From the IMG/VR virus record IMGVR_UViG_3300027734_000046, positions 56,191 through 120,190 of that record: 64,000 nt of DNA; one strand, 5' to 3'. The notes under the pieces were generated by a model. That model had not been told where the DNA came from and searched no databases. It worked only from the letters and a program-made list of their open reading frames with translations. Source of the DNA: a virus. The translations under genes and the position numbers were made by a program. Positions 35,847 to 45,588 of this stretch are shown one piece after another. Positions within the stretch are counted from its first letter, which is position 1. The number at the start of each line of letters is the position of its first letter.

Positions 35847-37306
35847 TAACAGTAGTATATTGTACTAGAGAATCAAATCCTAAACACACAGAACACATTA
35901 TTAAAATGTCTGGTTTAGGTAAACACATTGAAGTGATTGAAATTATAAATAATGGAGAATCATTAACAAAATGTTATAACCGTGGATTAAAAGCTGCGAA
36001 AAACGATATTGTTGTGTTTATGCACGACGATGTAATAATTGAAACTTCTGCTTGGGGTAGCAAAGTTATCAAACATTTTGAAAGCAACCCAGAATTTGGA
36101 ATACTTGGTGTTGCTGGAACAACAGATATGCCATTAAGTGGCAGATGGTGGGACGACAGAACAAAAATGGTCGGTATTGTTAACCACGAAAATGAAGGTA
36201 AAAAATGGGAGTCAAAATACTCTAAGAATTGGGCTAATGATATTGTAGAAGTACTTTCTGTTGATGGATTGTTTTTTGCGGTTAATAAAAATAGGGTTAA
36301 AAATAATTTTGATGAGAATGTAGAAGGGTTCCACTTTTATGAAATTGATTTTGTATTTTCTAATTATTTAGCAGGTGTTAAAGTTGGTGTTCTTTTTAAT
36401 GTACGATTAACTCACAAATCAATTGGTATGACAAATGAACAGTGGGAAGAAAATAGACTTAACTTTGTTAAAAAGTTTAATGATGACTTACCAGAAAAAT
36501 TAGTACCTGAAATGTATCAACCAAAAGAATCTGGTAATAAAAACACCAAGGTTAATATTAAAGTTGTGATACAATCACATGGAGATGTTGCCGTTTTCGA
36601 AACAATATACAATAAGATTAAATCATTTAATTATCCTAACTTAACAATTTCATTAATAACAAATGAAAATTCATACGATAAATTTAAAGATTTAAATTAT
36701 GAAGGTGTTAAAATCTATGAAGGGTTTTACGATACGCTACCAAAAAATTTATCAATATTAAAATTTGAAGATGATTTTGTTACCAATAATGACGATTTAA
36801 TCTTTTTTATGAATGACAAGATTGAAATCGTGAATAATATATTTTTAAGTTTTTCTAAAATATATACAATAAATAAAAATACTTTTGGTTGTGGATTCCC
36901 ATTATCGTACAATGATAATAAAACAGTATTTAGCTCTAGTTTAGAAATCTTTGCAAATAAAGAAGGCAAGGTCGCAATCAATATGAGAGATAGTAATACG
37001 TATTATAATGTTTATTACGGTACCATTTTAAATAGTTTTGGAAATCTTGCTGATTGTTTTGTAACAACATATACAAACTTAAAATCTTTAGATTGGTTTA
37101 AATTAAATTATGAAACACCACTGTACTTTAATGAATTTTCGCTTAGATTATCATTGAAAAATAAATTAACATACAATGATACTAATTCATTAACTGTGCA
37201 GAAATCTTTTATGGGCGAATCAAATATCCAACAAGATTTTCAAAACCTTATTAATTTTATTAGTACTGATGAAAAATTAAAAACACTAGTTAAAAATATC
37301 GAATGA
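35843..37306 (+). CDS. Glycosyltransferase, GT-A fold, two-domain (487 aa)
   Basis: The N-terminal 230 residues match PF13712-type glycosyltransferases: ITVVYCTRESNPKH, an IVVFMHDDVIIE metal-binding segment (DD) near residue 60, and LSVDGLFFAV near 150. The C-terminal half (about 235-487) begins IKVVIQSHGDVAVF and contains LIFFMNDKIEIV, which looks like a second, degenerate GT-A unit. It overlaps the preceding and following genes by 4 bases each, implying translational coupling. Donor and acceptor unknown. Confidence 0.75.
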   Translation: MITVVYCTRESNPKHTEHIIKMSGLGKHIEVIEIINNGESLTKCYNRGLKAAKNDIVVFMHDDVIIETSAWGSKVIKHFESNPEFGILGVAGTTDMPLSGRWWDDRTKMVGIVNHENEGKKWESKYSKNWANDIVEVLSVDGLFFAVNKNRVKNNFDENVEGFHFYEIDFVFSNYLAGVKVGVLFNVRLTHKSIGMTNEQWEENRLNFVKKFNDDLPEKLVPEMYQPKESGNKNTKVNIKVVIQSHGDVAVFETIYNKIKSFNYPNLTISLITNENSYDKFKDLNYEGVKIYEGFYDTLPKNLSILKFEDDFVTNNDDLIFFMNDKIEIVNNIFLSFSKIYTINKNTFGCGFPLSYNDNKTVFSSSLEIFANKEGKVAINMRDSNTYYNVYYGTILNSFGNLADCFVTTYTNLKSLDWFKLNYETPLYFNEFSLRLSLKNKLTYNDTNSLTVQKSFMGESNIQQDFQNLINFISTDEKLKTLVKNIE

Positions 37307-38085
37307 TAAAGATAGCTTCTGGTTATACAAATAAAGGCGGGTCAACGATTGCATTTATTAACTTAACAAATGCATTAAATGATGCTGGTTATGATTGTAC
37401 ATTTTATGGTCCACATGAGTGGCACCTAGATAAATGTAAATCTGGGTTATTAAATCAACTATCTTTTGATAAAGAGGATAGTGTTATATCACATTATTTA
37501 AATTTAGAACAAAGGCCAGACGTAAAAAAAATTGTTTTATCGTGCCATGAAAAATGGTGGTTTAGTTTTAGTAAAACTAATAAATACTTTGATACTGCAG
37601 TATTTTTACATGAAGCGCACAGAAATTTTCACTCAGATTATTACGGCGATTATACCATAATACCAAATCTAAAAGAAAATTTAATACCAAAAGAAAAATC
37701 AGAATTAGATTTAGTTGCTGGTATAATTGGCTCTATTGAAGATAGAAAACAAACTCATGTTTCTATACAAAGAGCTATGAAAGATAAATGTAAAAAAATA
37801 TATTTATTTGGTTCAATAAATGAAGAAGAATATTTCAACAACTACGTTAAACCACTTTTAAACCCAAAAATAGAAACGCTTGGGCATTCAACAAATAAAC
37901 AAGAAATGTATGATATGATTGGAAGAGTGTATCATTCATCAAAAGGTGAGGTGGCTTGTTTAGTTAAAGACGAATGCTATCTAACAAATACAAAATTTTT
38001 TGGTAATGAAGAAACAGAGAATGAAGTTTCAACGTTAACAAATGAAGAGATAATATTATTATGGAAAAAAACACTTAATTTATGA
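37303..38085 (+). CDS. Glycosyltransferase-like protein, GT-B fold (260 aa)
   Basis: Begins MIKIASGYTNKGGSTIAF, with a glycine-rich opening as in GT4 enzymes, followed by SCHEKWWFSF, FLHEAHRNFHSD and an AGIIGSIEDRKQTH segment typical of the linker into the second Rossmann half. The usual GT4 ExxxxxxxE region is weak, and at 260 residues it is shorter than standard GT-B enzymes. It overlaps neighbours by 4 bases at both ends. A glycosyltransferase is likely; the exact family is uncertain. Confidence 0.6.
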   Translation: MIKIASGYTNKGGSTIAFINLTNALNDAGYDCTFYGPHEWHLDKCKSGLLNQLSFDKEDSVISHYLNLEQRPDVKKIVLSCHEKWWFSFSKTNKYFDTAVFLHEAHRNFHSDYYGDYTIIPNLKENLIPKEKSELDLVAGIIGSIEDRKQTHVSIQRAMKDKCKKIYLFGSINEEEYFNNYVKPLLNPKIETLGHSTNKQEMYDMIGRVYHSSKGEVACLVKDECYLTNTKFFGNEETENEVSTLTNEEIILLWKKTLNL

Positions 38086-38801
38086 TTATACACGCACACA
38101 TATTAGCTTGGAATGAAGAAAAAATTCTGCCATTTACGTTAGATTATTATTCACAATTTTGTGAAAAAATTTTTATTCATGACAACATGTCTACTGACGG
38201 TTCTGATGAAATATATTCTAGATACCCAAACGTAACTGTTTTAAAATGGAGCAGTAATAATGAAATCAATGAAATTAATTACGTTAAAATAAAGTCAGAA
38301 GCCTATAGAAAATATAGCCGAGAATCCGATTGGGTTATCGTATGCGATTGTGATGAAATTTTATATCATCCTAGATTACTTGAAAAATTAGAATATTATA
38401 AAGCTAACGGCATTACCGTACCGAAAGTTAATGGTCATGATATGGTAAGTGATAAATTTCCAGAGTATGATGGTGAACTAATAACAAAAAAAGTAAAAAC
38501 TGGTTCACCAGAGGTCAGCATACCGTTTTCAAAAAATATAATTTTTAACCCAAAAATAGATGTTACTTTTGGTATCGGCGCACATTCGTTTAGTTCAAAT
38601 AAAACAATTTATTCAAATTCACCAGAATTGAAATTATTACATTATAAATTTTTGGGTGTTGAATATGTTGAAAATCTCTACAAAAGCAGAGTTGAGAGAC
38701 TTAGTGATTTTAATAAAACAAACAAGCTTGGTGAACATTATTTCAATGTGCCATACGACCACATTAATAGAATACTAAATGAAAAAATTGAAATAATATG
38801 A
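38082..38801 (+). CDS. Family 2-type glycosyltransferase (PF13704-like)
   Basis: 239 residues. Starts MIIHAHILAWNEEKILPFTL, then FIHDNMSTDGSDEI and SDWVIVCDCDEILYH, where DCDE supplies the DxD-type metal site. This order is typical of the Glyco_tranf_2_4 group acting in surface polysaccharide synthesis. It overlaps the previous gene by 4 bases and the next by 4, part of a tightly coupled GT series. Confidence 0.8.
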   Translation: MIIHAHILAWNEEKILPFTLDYYSQFCEKIFIHDNMSTDGSDEIYSRYPNVTVLKWSSNNEINEINYVKIKSEAYRKYSRESDWVIVCDCDEILYHPRLLEKLEYYKANGITVPKVNGHDMVSDKFPEYDGELITKKVKTGSPEVSIPFSKNIIFNPKIDVTFGIGAHSFSSNKTIYSNSPELKLLHYKFLGVEYVENLYKSRVERLSDFNKTNKLGEHYFNVPYDHINRILNEKIEII

Positions 38802-39508
38802 AAAAAATTGGAATCATAATTGTAACATACAACGTATCTGATTTACTAGATAGTCAAATTTTAAGCATACGTAAAAATTGTACCGATAAAGATTATAAAA
38901 TTATAATTATTGACAATAGTACTAATCCAGTACATATAGATAATATAGAAAAATATTGTGCTAAAAATAATATTATTAGAGCTAAAGTTGATTATAATGT
39001 ATTTGACCCAAGCACAAATCATGCAATGGCATTAAATTTTGCGTACTACGCTTTCTCCAAAAAGTTTGATTATTTATTTTTTCTAGACCATGACTTATTT
39101 CCAATTAAAAAATTTAATGTTAGCGATATAATGGACGGCAAACTAATGGCTGGTAGAGAAGTTAAATTATCAAACACATATCTTTGGCCTGGATGCTTAA
39201 TGATGGCGAAATTAGAGGAAAAGGTTGACTTTATACCTATAAATGATTTAGACACTGGTGGCCGACTTCATACGGTTGTTTCTAAAGACCCAAATAGTAT
39301 CGTTGTTTTTGATTTAAAAAATCAGTCATTTGGCGATGATGTAAAATTCAATAATTATTTCATGCATGAATATTATGAATTAATTTTTAATGAAACTTTC
39401 ATGCATTTTATTAAGGCTAGTAACTGGTGCAATGTAACACCTGAAATTTTTAAAGCTAGACAAGATTTACTCATTAAAACATTAAACGATTATAATAGTG
39501 AAAAATAA
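38798..39508 (+). CDS. Family 2 glycosyltransferase
   Basis: 236 residues. The first strand IGIIIVTYNVSDLLDSQI and KIIIIDNSTNP are the classic GT2 nucleotide-sugar-binding start. LFFLDHDLFPI (DHD) near residue 95 is the metal-binding loop. The C-terminal half has FGDDVKFNNYFMHEYYELI, possibly acceptor-binding. It overlaps the following gene by 11 bases; that gene uses a GTG start. Confidence 0.8.
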   Translation: MKKIGIIIVTYNVSDLLDSQILSIRKNCTDKDYKIIIIDNSTNPVHIDNIEKYCAKNNIIRAKVDYNVFDPSTNHAMALNFAYYAFSKKFDYLFFLDHDLFPIKKFNVSDIMDGKLMAGREVKLSNTYLWPGCLMMAKLEEKVDFIPINDLDTGGRLHTVVSKDPNSIVVFDLKNQSFGDDVKFNNYFMHEYYELIFNETFMHFIKASNWCNVTPEIFKARQDLLIKTLNDYNSEK

Positions 39509-40331
39509 TAAAAAAATATTGATATCCGATTTTACAACTAAAGAAGCGCCACATGGTGGTTCAGAGTGGGTTAATGAAGTCCTAATTAAAAAATTTAATT
39601 TAGATTTTGAATATTCCTCACAGCTACAATCGTGGGACCCTGAAAATTTTTATATTATATCAAATATTTCATTGATGAATCCAACATTGGTTAGAGAAAT
39701 ACCAAAATTAAATTATATTATCATTGAAAACGATTACAAGATATGCGAAAGTAGACACCCTTGGCGTTATCCAAATTCAATCGTCCCAAAAAACCAAAGA
39801 ATAAACTACGATATTTACAAAAATGCTAAAGCTGTATTTGTTCAAACAACAGACCATTTTAATGTCTATAAATCAAATCAGGTTGATGGTAATTTTATAA
39901 ACCTAAATTGTTCTATATGGTCTGATGAAGATTTAGAAATGTTAAACAATTTTTTAATTAACAAACCAATAAAAAATGGCAAAACAGCCGTATATTACAC
40001 CAACAATTGGATAAAAAATAGTGAAGGTGCTATTAATTATTGTAATGATAACGGGTTAACACCTGAACTTATTGAAAACAACCCAAACAGAAAAGATTTT
40101 TTAGATAAATTATCTAATTGTTCACAATTAGTTTTTTTACCAATTGCTAGAGAAACCTTTTGTCGTTTAGTTGTTGAGGCTAGATGTATGGGGTTAGAAG
40201 TAATAACAACTAAAAATTATGGTGCTTCTTTAGAGAATTGGTTTGATATGAAAGGTGCTGACATGTTAAAGTTTTTAAAGTTTAAAACCGATAAGAATTT
40301 AAAAATAATAGAAAACTATATAAATAACTAA
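39498..40331 (+). CDS. GT-B glycosyltransferase with GTG start (277 aa)
   Basis: The start is GTG at 39498, overlapping the previous stop by 11 bases; no ATG is nearby. APHGGSEWVNEVLIKKF at about residues 17-33 is a GT4-like glycine loop. RETFCRLVVEARCMGLEVI (about 215-235) matches the GT4 ExxxxxxxE nucleotide-sugar binding motif. Slightly short for the family. Acceptor unknown. Confidence 0.75.
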   Translation: MKNNKKILISDFTTKEAPHGGSEWVNEVLIKKFNLDFEYSSQLQSWDPENFYIISNISLMNPTLVREIPKLNYIIIENDYKICESRHPWRYPNSIVPKNQRINYDIYKNAKAVFVQTTDHFNVYKSNQVDGNFINLNCSIWSDEDLEMLNNFLINKPIKNGKTAVYYTNNWIKNSEGAINYCNDNGLTPELIENNPNRKDFLDKLSNCSQLVFLPIARETFCRLVVEARCMGLEVITTKNYGASLENWFDMKGADMLKFLKFKTDKNLKIIENYINN

Positions 40332-40332
40332 A

Positions 40333-41226
40333 ATGTTTTTAAAAAAATGGATTAAGAAAAATATAGCTGCGCTATCAATTGCGTTTTCAAATGTTGAAAA
40401 AAATGTTTTTGGTCAAAAAGGTGATGACATGACATTAGATACGGAAAAACAACAAAGACATACGCAAGGCATGTTAGCTGATTCTTTATTAAATGGTAAA
40501 ATTACCGAAGAAGTTAAAAGATTAAGGTGGAGAACATATAAGGTGTTAAAAGCTGCTTATGGCAATACAGTAATTCTTGAAGGTTATGACGAAAATGATA
40601 ATCCAATATATAAGTTAACTAATAAAAATGATAAAACGCTTTTAAAAAAAATAAATATTGATACTTCTGATGATTTTGATTTAGAAATGGTTTTTGAAAA
40701 TAAAGCTATTGAGAATGGTATTAATGATACTATTAGTGTATTAGACGACGAAAATAGTATTAATTTAATCGAATATTTAATTAAAAATAAAGTCGAAAAA
40801 CCCTTACTTATAGACAGGAAAGACTACCCAAGGTTTTACATTGAAAATTATACAAAAAAAATAAATATTCGTCGAATAACGGATGATGAAAAAATGCTAG
40901 AGTTTTATATTAGCGAGTACCCCGATGAGTACAATAAAAATAGTGTGATTTTTTTAAACCAAATTAAAAAATTAATTAATTCGGAATTAAAAAATACTAA
41001 ATTTTTAGATTTTGATGAAGTTTCATTTATAACAAACAACACACTCGGAGCTCAAGATTTTTTACTTTTTAGTTACGGTGAAATTAAATTTGACAAAATA
41101 ATTGAATTTGATGGTAACTATGTAATTAAATTTAAATCCAAGATAATAAAAAACGGGGAAGATATATTAATCAACTATATCGATTCAGAATTAGAAAAAA
41201 AATATAATAATAAAGAAAAAAAATAA
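40333..41226 (+). CDS. Unassigned protein, possibly virion-related, within the sugar locus (297 aa)
   Basis: Not a recognised enzyme. It has a basic, helical N-terminus (FLKKWIKKNIAALSIAFSNV) and then a segment TLDTEKQQRHTQGMLADSLL, NGKITEEVKRLRWRTYKVL that looks like a conserved phage helix pair. The remainder is acidic/Lys-rich. It does not resemble GTs or methyltransferases and interrupts the GT series, so it may be a structural or regulatory gene carried between sugar genes. One base separates it from the previous stop. Confidence 0.6.
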   Translation: MFLKKWIKKNIAALSIAFSNVEKNVFGQKGDDMTLDTEKQQRHTQGMLADSLLNGKITEEVKRLRWRTYKVLKAAYGNTVILEGYDENDNPIYKLTNKNDKTLLKKINIDTSDDFDLEMVFENKAIENGINDTISVLDDENSINLIEYLIKNKVEKPLLIDRKDYPRFYIENYTKKINIRRITDDEKMLEFYISEYPDEYNKNSVIFLNQIKKLINSELKNTKFLDFDEVSFITNNTLGAQDFLLFSYGEIKFDKIIEFDGNYVIKFKSKIIKNGEDILINYIDSELEKKYNNKEKK

Positions 41227-41232
41227 TTTTTT

Positions 41233-41952
41233 ATGATTACAGCGATATTAAACGGATATAAAAGACCACAATTTTTAAAAGAACAAATCGATGCAATTAA
41301 AAATCAAACAATACCACCTGAAGAAATAATGTTGTGGCAAAACCACACTGAAGGGTTTGATGCTGAGCTAACTAGCCAACTAACAACTGCATCTTGTAAT
41401 AAAAATATGGGTGTGTGGGCTAGATTTGCATTTGCATTAAACGCTAAAACAGAGTATATTTGCATATTTGATGACGATACAATACCAGGCTCAATGTGGT
41501 TTGAAAATTGTATTAGTACTATGAAAACACATGAAGGCCTACTTGGAACTGTAGGACTAATTTATGAAACTCCAAATTCGTATCGCCCAAATACTAGATA
41601 CGGTTGGACAGAAATAAATAATCCCAAGACGATTAGGGTTGATATCGTAGGGCATGCGTGGTTTTTTAAACGTGAATGGCTATCAGCATTCTGGAGAGAA
41701 TTACCACCACCAGATTTAACAACTGTTGGGGAAGATATGCACTTCTCATATATGTTGCAAAAATATTTAGGTTTAAATACATATGTCCCACCACACCCAG
41801 AACATTTTAAAGAAATGTGGGGAAGCACTAAAGGTTGGGAAATGGGGACCGAGAAAAATGCGCTATCCTTCAATGAAGGTAATATCCTTAAAATGGATAA
41901 GTATCATAAAGACCTTATAAATAGAGGATTTAAATTAGTAAAACATGGATAA
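41233..41952 (+). CDS. Family 2-like glycosyltransferase
   Basis: 239 residues. Begins ITAILNGYKRPQFLKEQIDA with QTIPPEEIMLWQN; YICIFDDDTIPG near residue 75 gives the DDD metal site; GHAWFFKREWL and TTVGEDMHFSYML are later GT2-type elements (ED near the catalytic base position). Overlaps the next gene by 8 bases. Activity predicted; donor unknown. Confidence 0.8.
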   Translation: MITAILNGYKRPQFLKEQIDAIKNQTIPPEEIMLWQNHTEGFDAELTSQLTTASCNKNMGVWARFAFALNAKTEYICIFDDDTIPGSMWFENCISTMKTHEGLLGTVGLIYETPNSYRPNTRYGWTEINNPKTIRVDIVGHAWFFKREWLSAFWRELPPPDLTTVGEDMHFSYMLQKYLGLNTYVPPHPEHFKEMWGSTKGWEMGTEKNALSFNEGNILKMDKYHKDLINRGFKLVKHG

Positions 41953-42664
41953 ATTTACATTAGATTTTGACAATTTTTGGTCAATGATTGAAAATAATAT
42001 AAATTTTACGTTTGCAAGATATGCCGACGGAGAGGTTATGTTGATGGGTGGCGAAGCTGTTGGCAAAATAACACAAGCATTTAAAGTAGATAAATGGGAG
42101 GCACCAAATACTTTAACAAGAGCGGGTAAAGAATTACTAGAAACAATAAATCATACTGAAGATAATTACCATTATGCTATCTCAGGTGTTAATGACAATA
42201 TTAATGATTATAGGTTTTTAAAAAATAAAATAAAACATAAAGAAAGTAATATAACATTTGTTAATCTTTGGATTAATGCAAATTACAGGAAATCGTTTAA
42301 AAAATATGCATCTTTAAAAAGAGATGTTATTTTAATATGTAACCAAGACGCAAAAAAAGAAAACTTCCCATTTAATGTGGTTGATATCCACCCATTTCCA
42401 AATGACTGCATAACTTTTTGGGAAGAAAATTCGGATAAATTTATTAATGAATTACTAGAAAAATATGGTAGTTTAAATGACCAGTTATTTTTTATTTCAT
42501 GTGGTCCAATATCTGAAATAATAATACATAAACTATATCAAAATAATCCTAATAACACATATATGGATGTTGGTTCATCAATCGATGAATTTGTACATGG
42601 CGAAATAACAAGGCCATACATGGACCCATCATCAATATATTCAAAATTTAAATCTAATTTTTAA
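41945..42664 (+). CDS. GT-D fold glycosyltransferase-like protein (DUF1792-type)
   Basis: 239 residues. NFTFARYADGEVMLMGG (residues about 19-35) matches the signature FxRxGDGE of the GT-D fold, where the DGE acidic pair coordinates metal. The C-terminal FFISCGPISEIIIHKL and YMDVGSSIDEF correspond to the family's GPxA and DIGHxD region. GT-D enzymes add glucose to serine-rich adhesins or act in surface glycan assembly. The match is partial but ordered. Confidence 0.65.
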   Translation: MDKFTLDFDNFWSMIENNINFTFARYADGEVMLMGGEAVGKITQAFKVDKWEAPNTLTRAGKELLETINHTEDNYHYAISGVNDNINDYRFLKNKIKHKESNITFVNLWINANYRKSFKKYASLKRDVILICNQDAKKENFPFNVVDIHPFPNDCITFWEENSDKFINELLEKYGSLNDQLFFISCGPISEIIIHKLYQNNPNNTYMDVGSSIDEFVHGEITRPYMDPSSIYSKFKSNF

Positions 42665-43362
42665 TGGTACAAGTAGCTTATTCAAACTCTAACTGCATTG
42701 ACTTATGGGAAGCGTTTCAAAAACAAATGTTTAAACACTCAAAATTAAAACTTTATTTAATATCAGATAAAGAACCTGTCGATTTTGGTCTTGCTGGTGT
42801 TAGTATATATGATAATAGTGAACCATACTATAAAGTTTGGGTGGATGGATTAAATAAATTCAATGAAGACTATTTCATATATTTACAAGAAGACTTTTTC
42901 CTATACGACGACATAAACGAAAGCAAGTTAAACGAATATCTTGATTTTTTAAAAAATAACCCAAAGTATTCTTTTGTCAGATTGTTTAAATGCGGACATG
43001 TAAACAATAATAAAATTACTGAAACACTTTACGAAATTGAATCAAAAAATCATGATATTTTTTCAATGCAAACCACAATATGGCGAACATCTGATTACAT
43101 CAAATTAATGGAGTATGTTAAAGATGATAAATGGTTAGAAAACGATAAATATAGAAAAGCCGCTATCGAATTAAATTTAAATGGTGTTTATCATTATGAT
43201 AACGAACAGAAAAGAGGGTGGACACATTATGATTCAAGCATATATCCTTGCATTTCAACAGCGTTAAATAAAGGTCAATGGAATCTTAGTGAATACCCAA
43301 AAGAATTAAAACCAATTTTAGACGAATATTGTATCGATATATTAAAAAGAGGTGCCGTTTAA
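42664..43362 (+). CDS. GT-A-like putative glycosyltransferase
   Basis: 232 residues. It begins MVQVAYSNSNCIDLWEAF and has YFIYLQEDFFLYDDI near residue 77, where QED takes the position of a DxD metal site; this pattern is found in LPS/capsule GT-A enzymes. The later RLFKCGHVNNN and WRTSDYIKLMEYV are typical of such proteins. Overlaps the previous stop by one base; 27 bases separate it from the next gene. Classification moderate. Confidence 0.6.
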   Translation: MVQVAYSNSNCIDLWEAFQKQMFKHSKLKLYLISDKEPVDFGLAGVSIYDNSEPYYKVWVDGLNKFNEDYFIYLQEDFFLYDDINESKLNEYLDFLKNNPKYSFVRLFKCGHVNNNKITETLYEIESKNHDIFSMQTTIWRTSDYIKLMEYVKDDKWLENDKYRKAAIELNLNGVYHYDNEQKRGWTHYDSSIYPCISTALNKGQWNLSEYPKELKPILDEYCIDILKRGAV

Positions 43363-43389
43363 TTAAATAATAAATATCAAATTGAAATT

Positions 43390-44064
43390 ATGAAAGTTTT
43401 TTTATGTTTTTATACAAACGAAAAATTTAGGTCGCGTGAAGATTGGTTAATTAATGAATATTCAAAATCTGGATTTTCAAACATAATATCGTATCGTTCC
43501 GAAAATGTTAAAACTGGTGTTTTTTACGAAGAAAATAAGGAAATTTTAGATTGTAAAACTGGTGACGGATACTGGTTATGGAAACCAAAAATAATATTAG
43601 ACACATTTGAAAAAATGGAATACGGTGACGTATTGGTATATGTAGATGCTGGAGATTTTGTTAATGTAAATGAGAACGAAATATTTGATTTTGCTAAAAT
43701 TAATGATTACTATTTTACAAATTGGAATGGTGTTAGGTGGCCTCAAAAAATATGTACTAAAAGGGATTGTTTTATATTAATGGATTGTGATACAGAAATT
43801 TATCATGAGACATCACAAATGGAAGCTGGATTTTTAATCTTTAAAAAAACGGACCAAGTCATTCTATTACTTAACGATTATTTATATTATTGTAAAAACA
43901 AAAACATTGTCGATAACGAACCTAATATACATGGAGATAATTTTCCTAATTGGCAATTCCATAGAAATGACCAAAGTATTTTAACAAATTTAATTGTAAA
44001 ACATGGTTTAACATTTAATAGTACTCTTGACAATAAAATAAAATGTAATATTTTTATACCATGA
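43390..44064 (+). CDS. Glycosyltransferase, capsular polysaccharide type
   Basis: 224 residues. The segment TGDGYWLWKPKIILDTFEKM followed by GDVLVYVDAGDFV is a recognisable arrangement in a group of capsule/LPS glycosyltransferases, with DAGD likely metal-binding. MEAGFLIFKKTDQV and WQFHRNDQSIL provide later elements. It overlaps the next start by 4 bases. An AT-rich 27-base gap precedes it. Confidence 0.7.
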   Translation: MKVFLCFYTNEKFRSREDWLINEYSKSGFSNIISYRSENVKTGVFYEENKEILDCKTGDGYWLWKPKIILDTFEKMEYGDVLVYVDAGDFVNVNENEIFDFAKINDYYFTNWNGVRWPQKICTKRDCFILMDCDTEIYHETSQMEAGFLIFKKTDQVILLLNDYLYYCKNKNIVDNEPNIHGDNFPNWQFHRNDQSILTNLIVKHGLTFNSTLDNKIKCNIFIP

Positions 44065-44822
44065 AATTTATAGCACTTAATTATAACTACGATTTGGATA
44101 AAATGTCAGATATTGGTAGAAAATGGGCTTACGATGTCTATAAAAATAATGACTTTATTTCCGAATATTCATCTGCTTCATACGCAACATTTATTGATAA
44201 AAATCCATCACATAAACTACATCTTTATACTGATAATGTAGATTATATGAAGACAAAAATGGATAAATACAATATCGACCAAAGTCGAATTATATATATC
44301 GATTATTCAGAAAACTTAAAACAATATGATAAAAATTTAAAATATAGTTTTACAATTTTAAATGATTTTATTAACTTTGCAAAATCTGATACAGAATATA
44401 CAATTAAAATAGACAACGATTTAATATTCACAAAAGAATTAAAACTTCCAGATTTAAATAGTATATTAGTTTGGAAGTATGAAAGAATTGTTAAACACGG
44501 CGATACTAGGTGGGGTGAAATAAAAATATGTAACGAAGTATTAAACAATACCGATTTTAAAGTATACAATTTAGGTATTTTTGGTCTACCACCAGAATAT
44601 CAAACGGTAGAAGCAAAAGAAATAATGGACAGAATGATTTCAGTTGACATTTCTGATGTAACTGACGTAGATTCAAAAATTTACCATTGTTGTGAGCAGA
44701 CAGCAAACAATTGGATATTTAACAAATATAATTATAATATCATAGAAGCACATACACAAGTTGACCATCTATTTGACAATAAAGGAATGTGTATAGAAAG
44801 AGCTAAATACTTATTAAAATGA
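44061..44822 (+). CDS. Putative GT-A glycosyltransferase
   Basis: 253 residues. It begins MKFIALNYNYDLDK; EYTIKIDNDLIFTKEL near residue 115 has a DND metal site, and ILVWKYERIVKHGDTRWGE follows. Family not certain (GT8- or GT2-like). No signal peptide or membrane segment. It overlaps both neighbours by 4 bases, continuing the coupled GT string. Confidence 0.6.
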   Translation: MKFIALNYNYDLDKMSDIGRKWAYDVYKNNDFISEYSSASYATFIDKNPSHKLHLYTDNVDYMKTKMDKYNIDQSRIIYIDYSENLKQYDKNLKYSFTILNDFINFAKSDTEYTIKIDNDLIFTKELKLPDLNSILVWKYERIVKHGDTRWGEIKICNEVLNNTDFKVYNLGIFGLPPEYQTVEAKEIMDRMISVDISDVTDVDSKIYHCCEQTANNWIFNKYNYNIIEAHTQVDHLFDNKGMCIERAKYLLK

Positions 44823-45586
44823 AAACTACCTGTTTATTAACAATCCATAATAAAGAATTTTTAGCTGAAAGGGTTTGTCAATCGTTAGTTAATAATCTAT
44901 CAGAGAATAACGACCAAATTATTGTTGTTTTTGATGGTTGTACAGACAATAGTGAAGCATTGGCTAGAAATGTTTTAGATAGCGTAACCAATAAAAAAAT
45001 TGATTATGTATATACCAACGATGTTTATGAGACAAAAGCTAATAATGCTGGTTTAAAATTAGTTCAAAACGATTACGTTGTACTTATTCAAGACGACATG
45101 GTTGTAAATGAAAATAATTTTGATACGCGAATGCTAGAACCTTTTTTAAAATTTAATGATGTGTTTGCTGTCACGTCATTTGTTGCTCATAATAACATAT
45201 ACAATGAAATAACAAAACAAATAAACTATATTGATGTAGCAGCAAAAGATTCTTCGGAGAGAGATATTTTTTATGCTAGAGAATATGCTAATAGAGGACC
45301 TTTAATGTATAATTTTAATGATGTTGTTAAACTTAATTTTTTGGATGAATATTTTGCACCACAAAATTATGATGATATGGACATCTCAATGAGAGCGTTT
45401 AAAGAACTTGGTAAAGTATCTGGATTATATTGGGTTGACTATACATCTGACCCTAGTTGGGGAACGACTAGACAAAAGAAAACATCATTATATAATGATT
45501 TAGTTTATATTAACGCCGCAAAAATACTTGAAAAACATAAAGATTTGTTATACAGTAACAAATTTGTAGAAAATAGAAAAATGTAA
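44819..45586 (+). CDS. Family 2 glycosyltransferase
   Basis: 255 residues with a textbook GT2 N-terminus: TTCLLTIHNKEFLAERVCQS, IIVVFDGCTDNSEAL, then VVLIQDDMVVNE (DD) near residue 90. A later DDMDISMRAFKELG region resembles the catalytic-base loop. It starts inside the preceding stop (4 base overlap) and is 2 bases before the methyltransferase gene. Confidence 0.85.
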   Translation: MKTTCLLTIHNKEFLAERVCQSLVNNLSENNDQIIVVFDGCTDNSEALARNVLDSVTNKKIDYVYTNDVYETKANNAGLKLVQNDYVVLIQDDMVVNENNFDTRMLEPFLKFNDVFAVTSFVAHNNIYNEITKQINYIDVAAKDSSERDIFYAREYANRGPLMYNFNDVVKLNFLDEYFAPQNYDDMDISMRAFKELGKVSGLYWVDYTSDPSWGTTRQKKTSLYNDLVYINAAKILEKHKDLLYSNKFVENRKM

Positions 45587-45588
45587 TT

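Noticed and set aside
40322-40332. T4-type late promoter TATAAATA before 40333
   Set aside because: TATAAATAA occurs at the end of the upstream coding sequence with one base before the next start codon, leaving no room for a transcript start. No similar sites were consistent.
43366-43378. Another late-promoter-like element
   Set aside because: It fits the motif only on the minus strand, inside a plus-strand operon, so it is probably chance in A+T-rich sequence.
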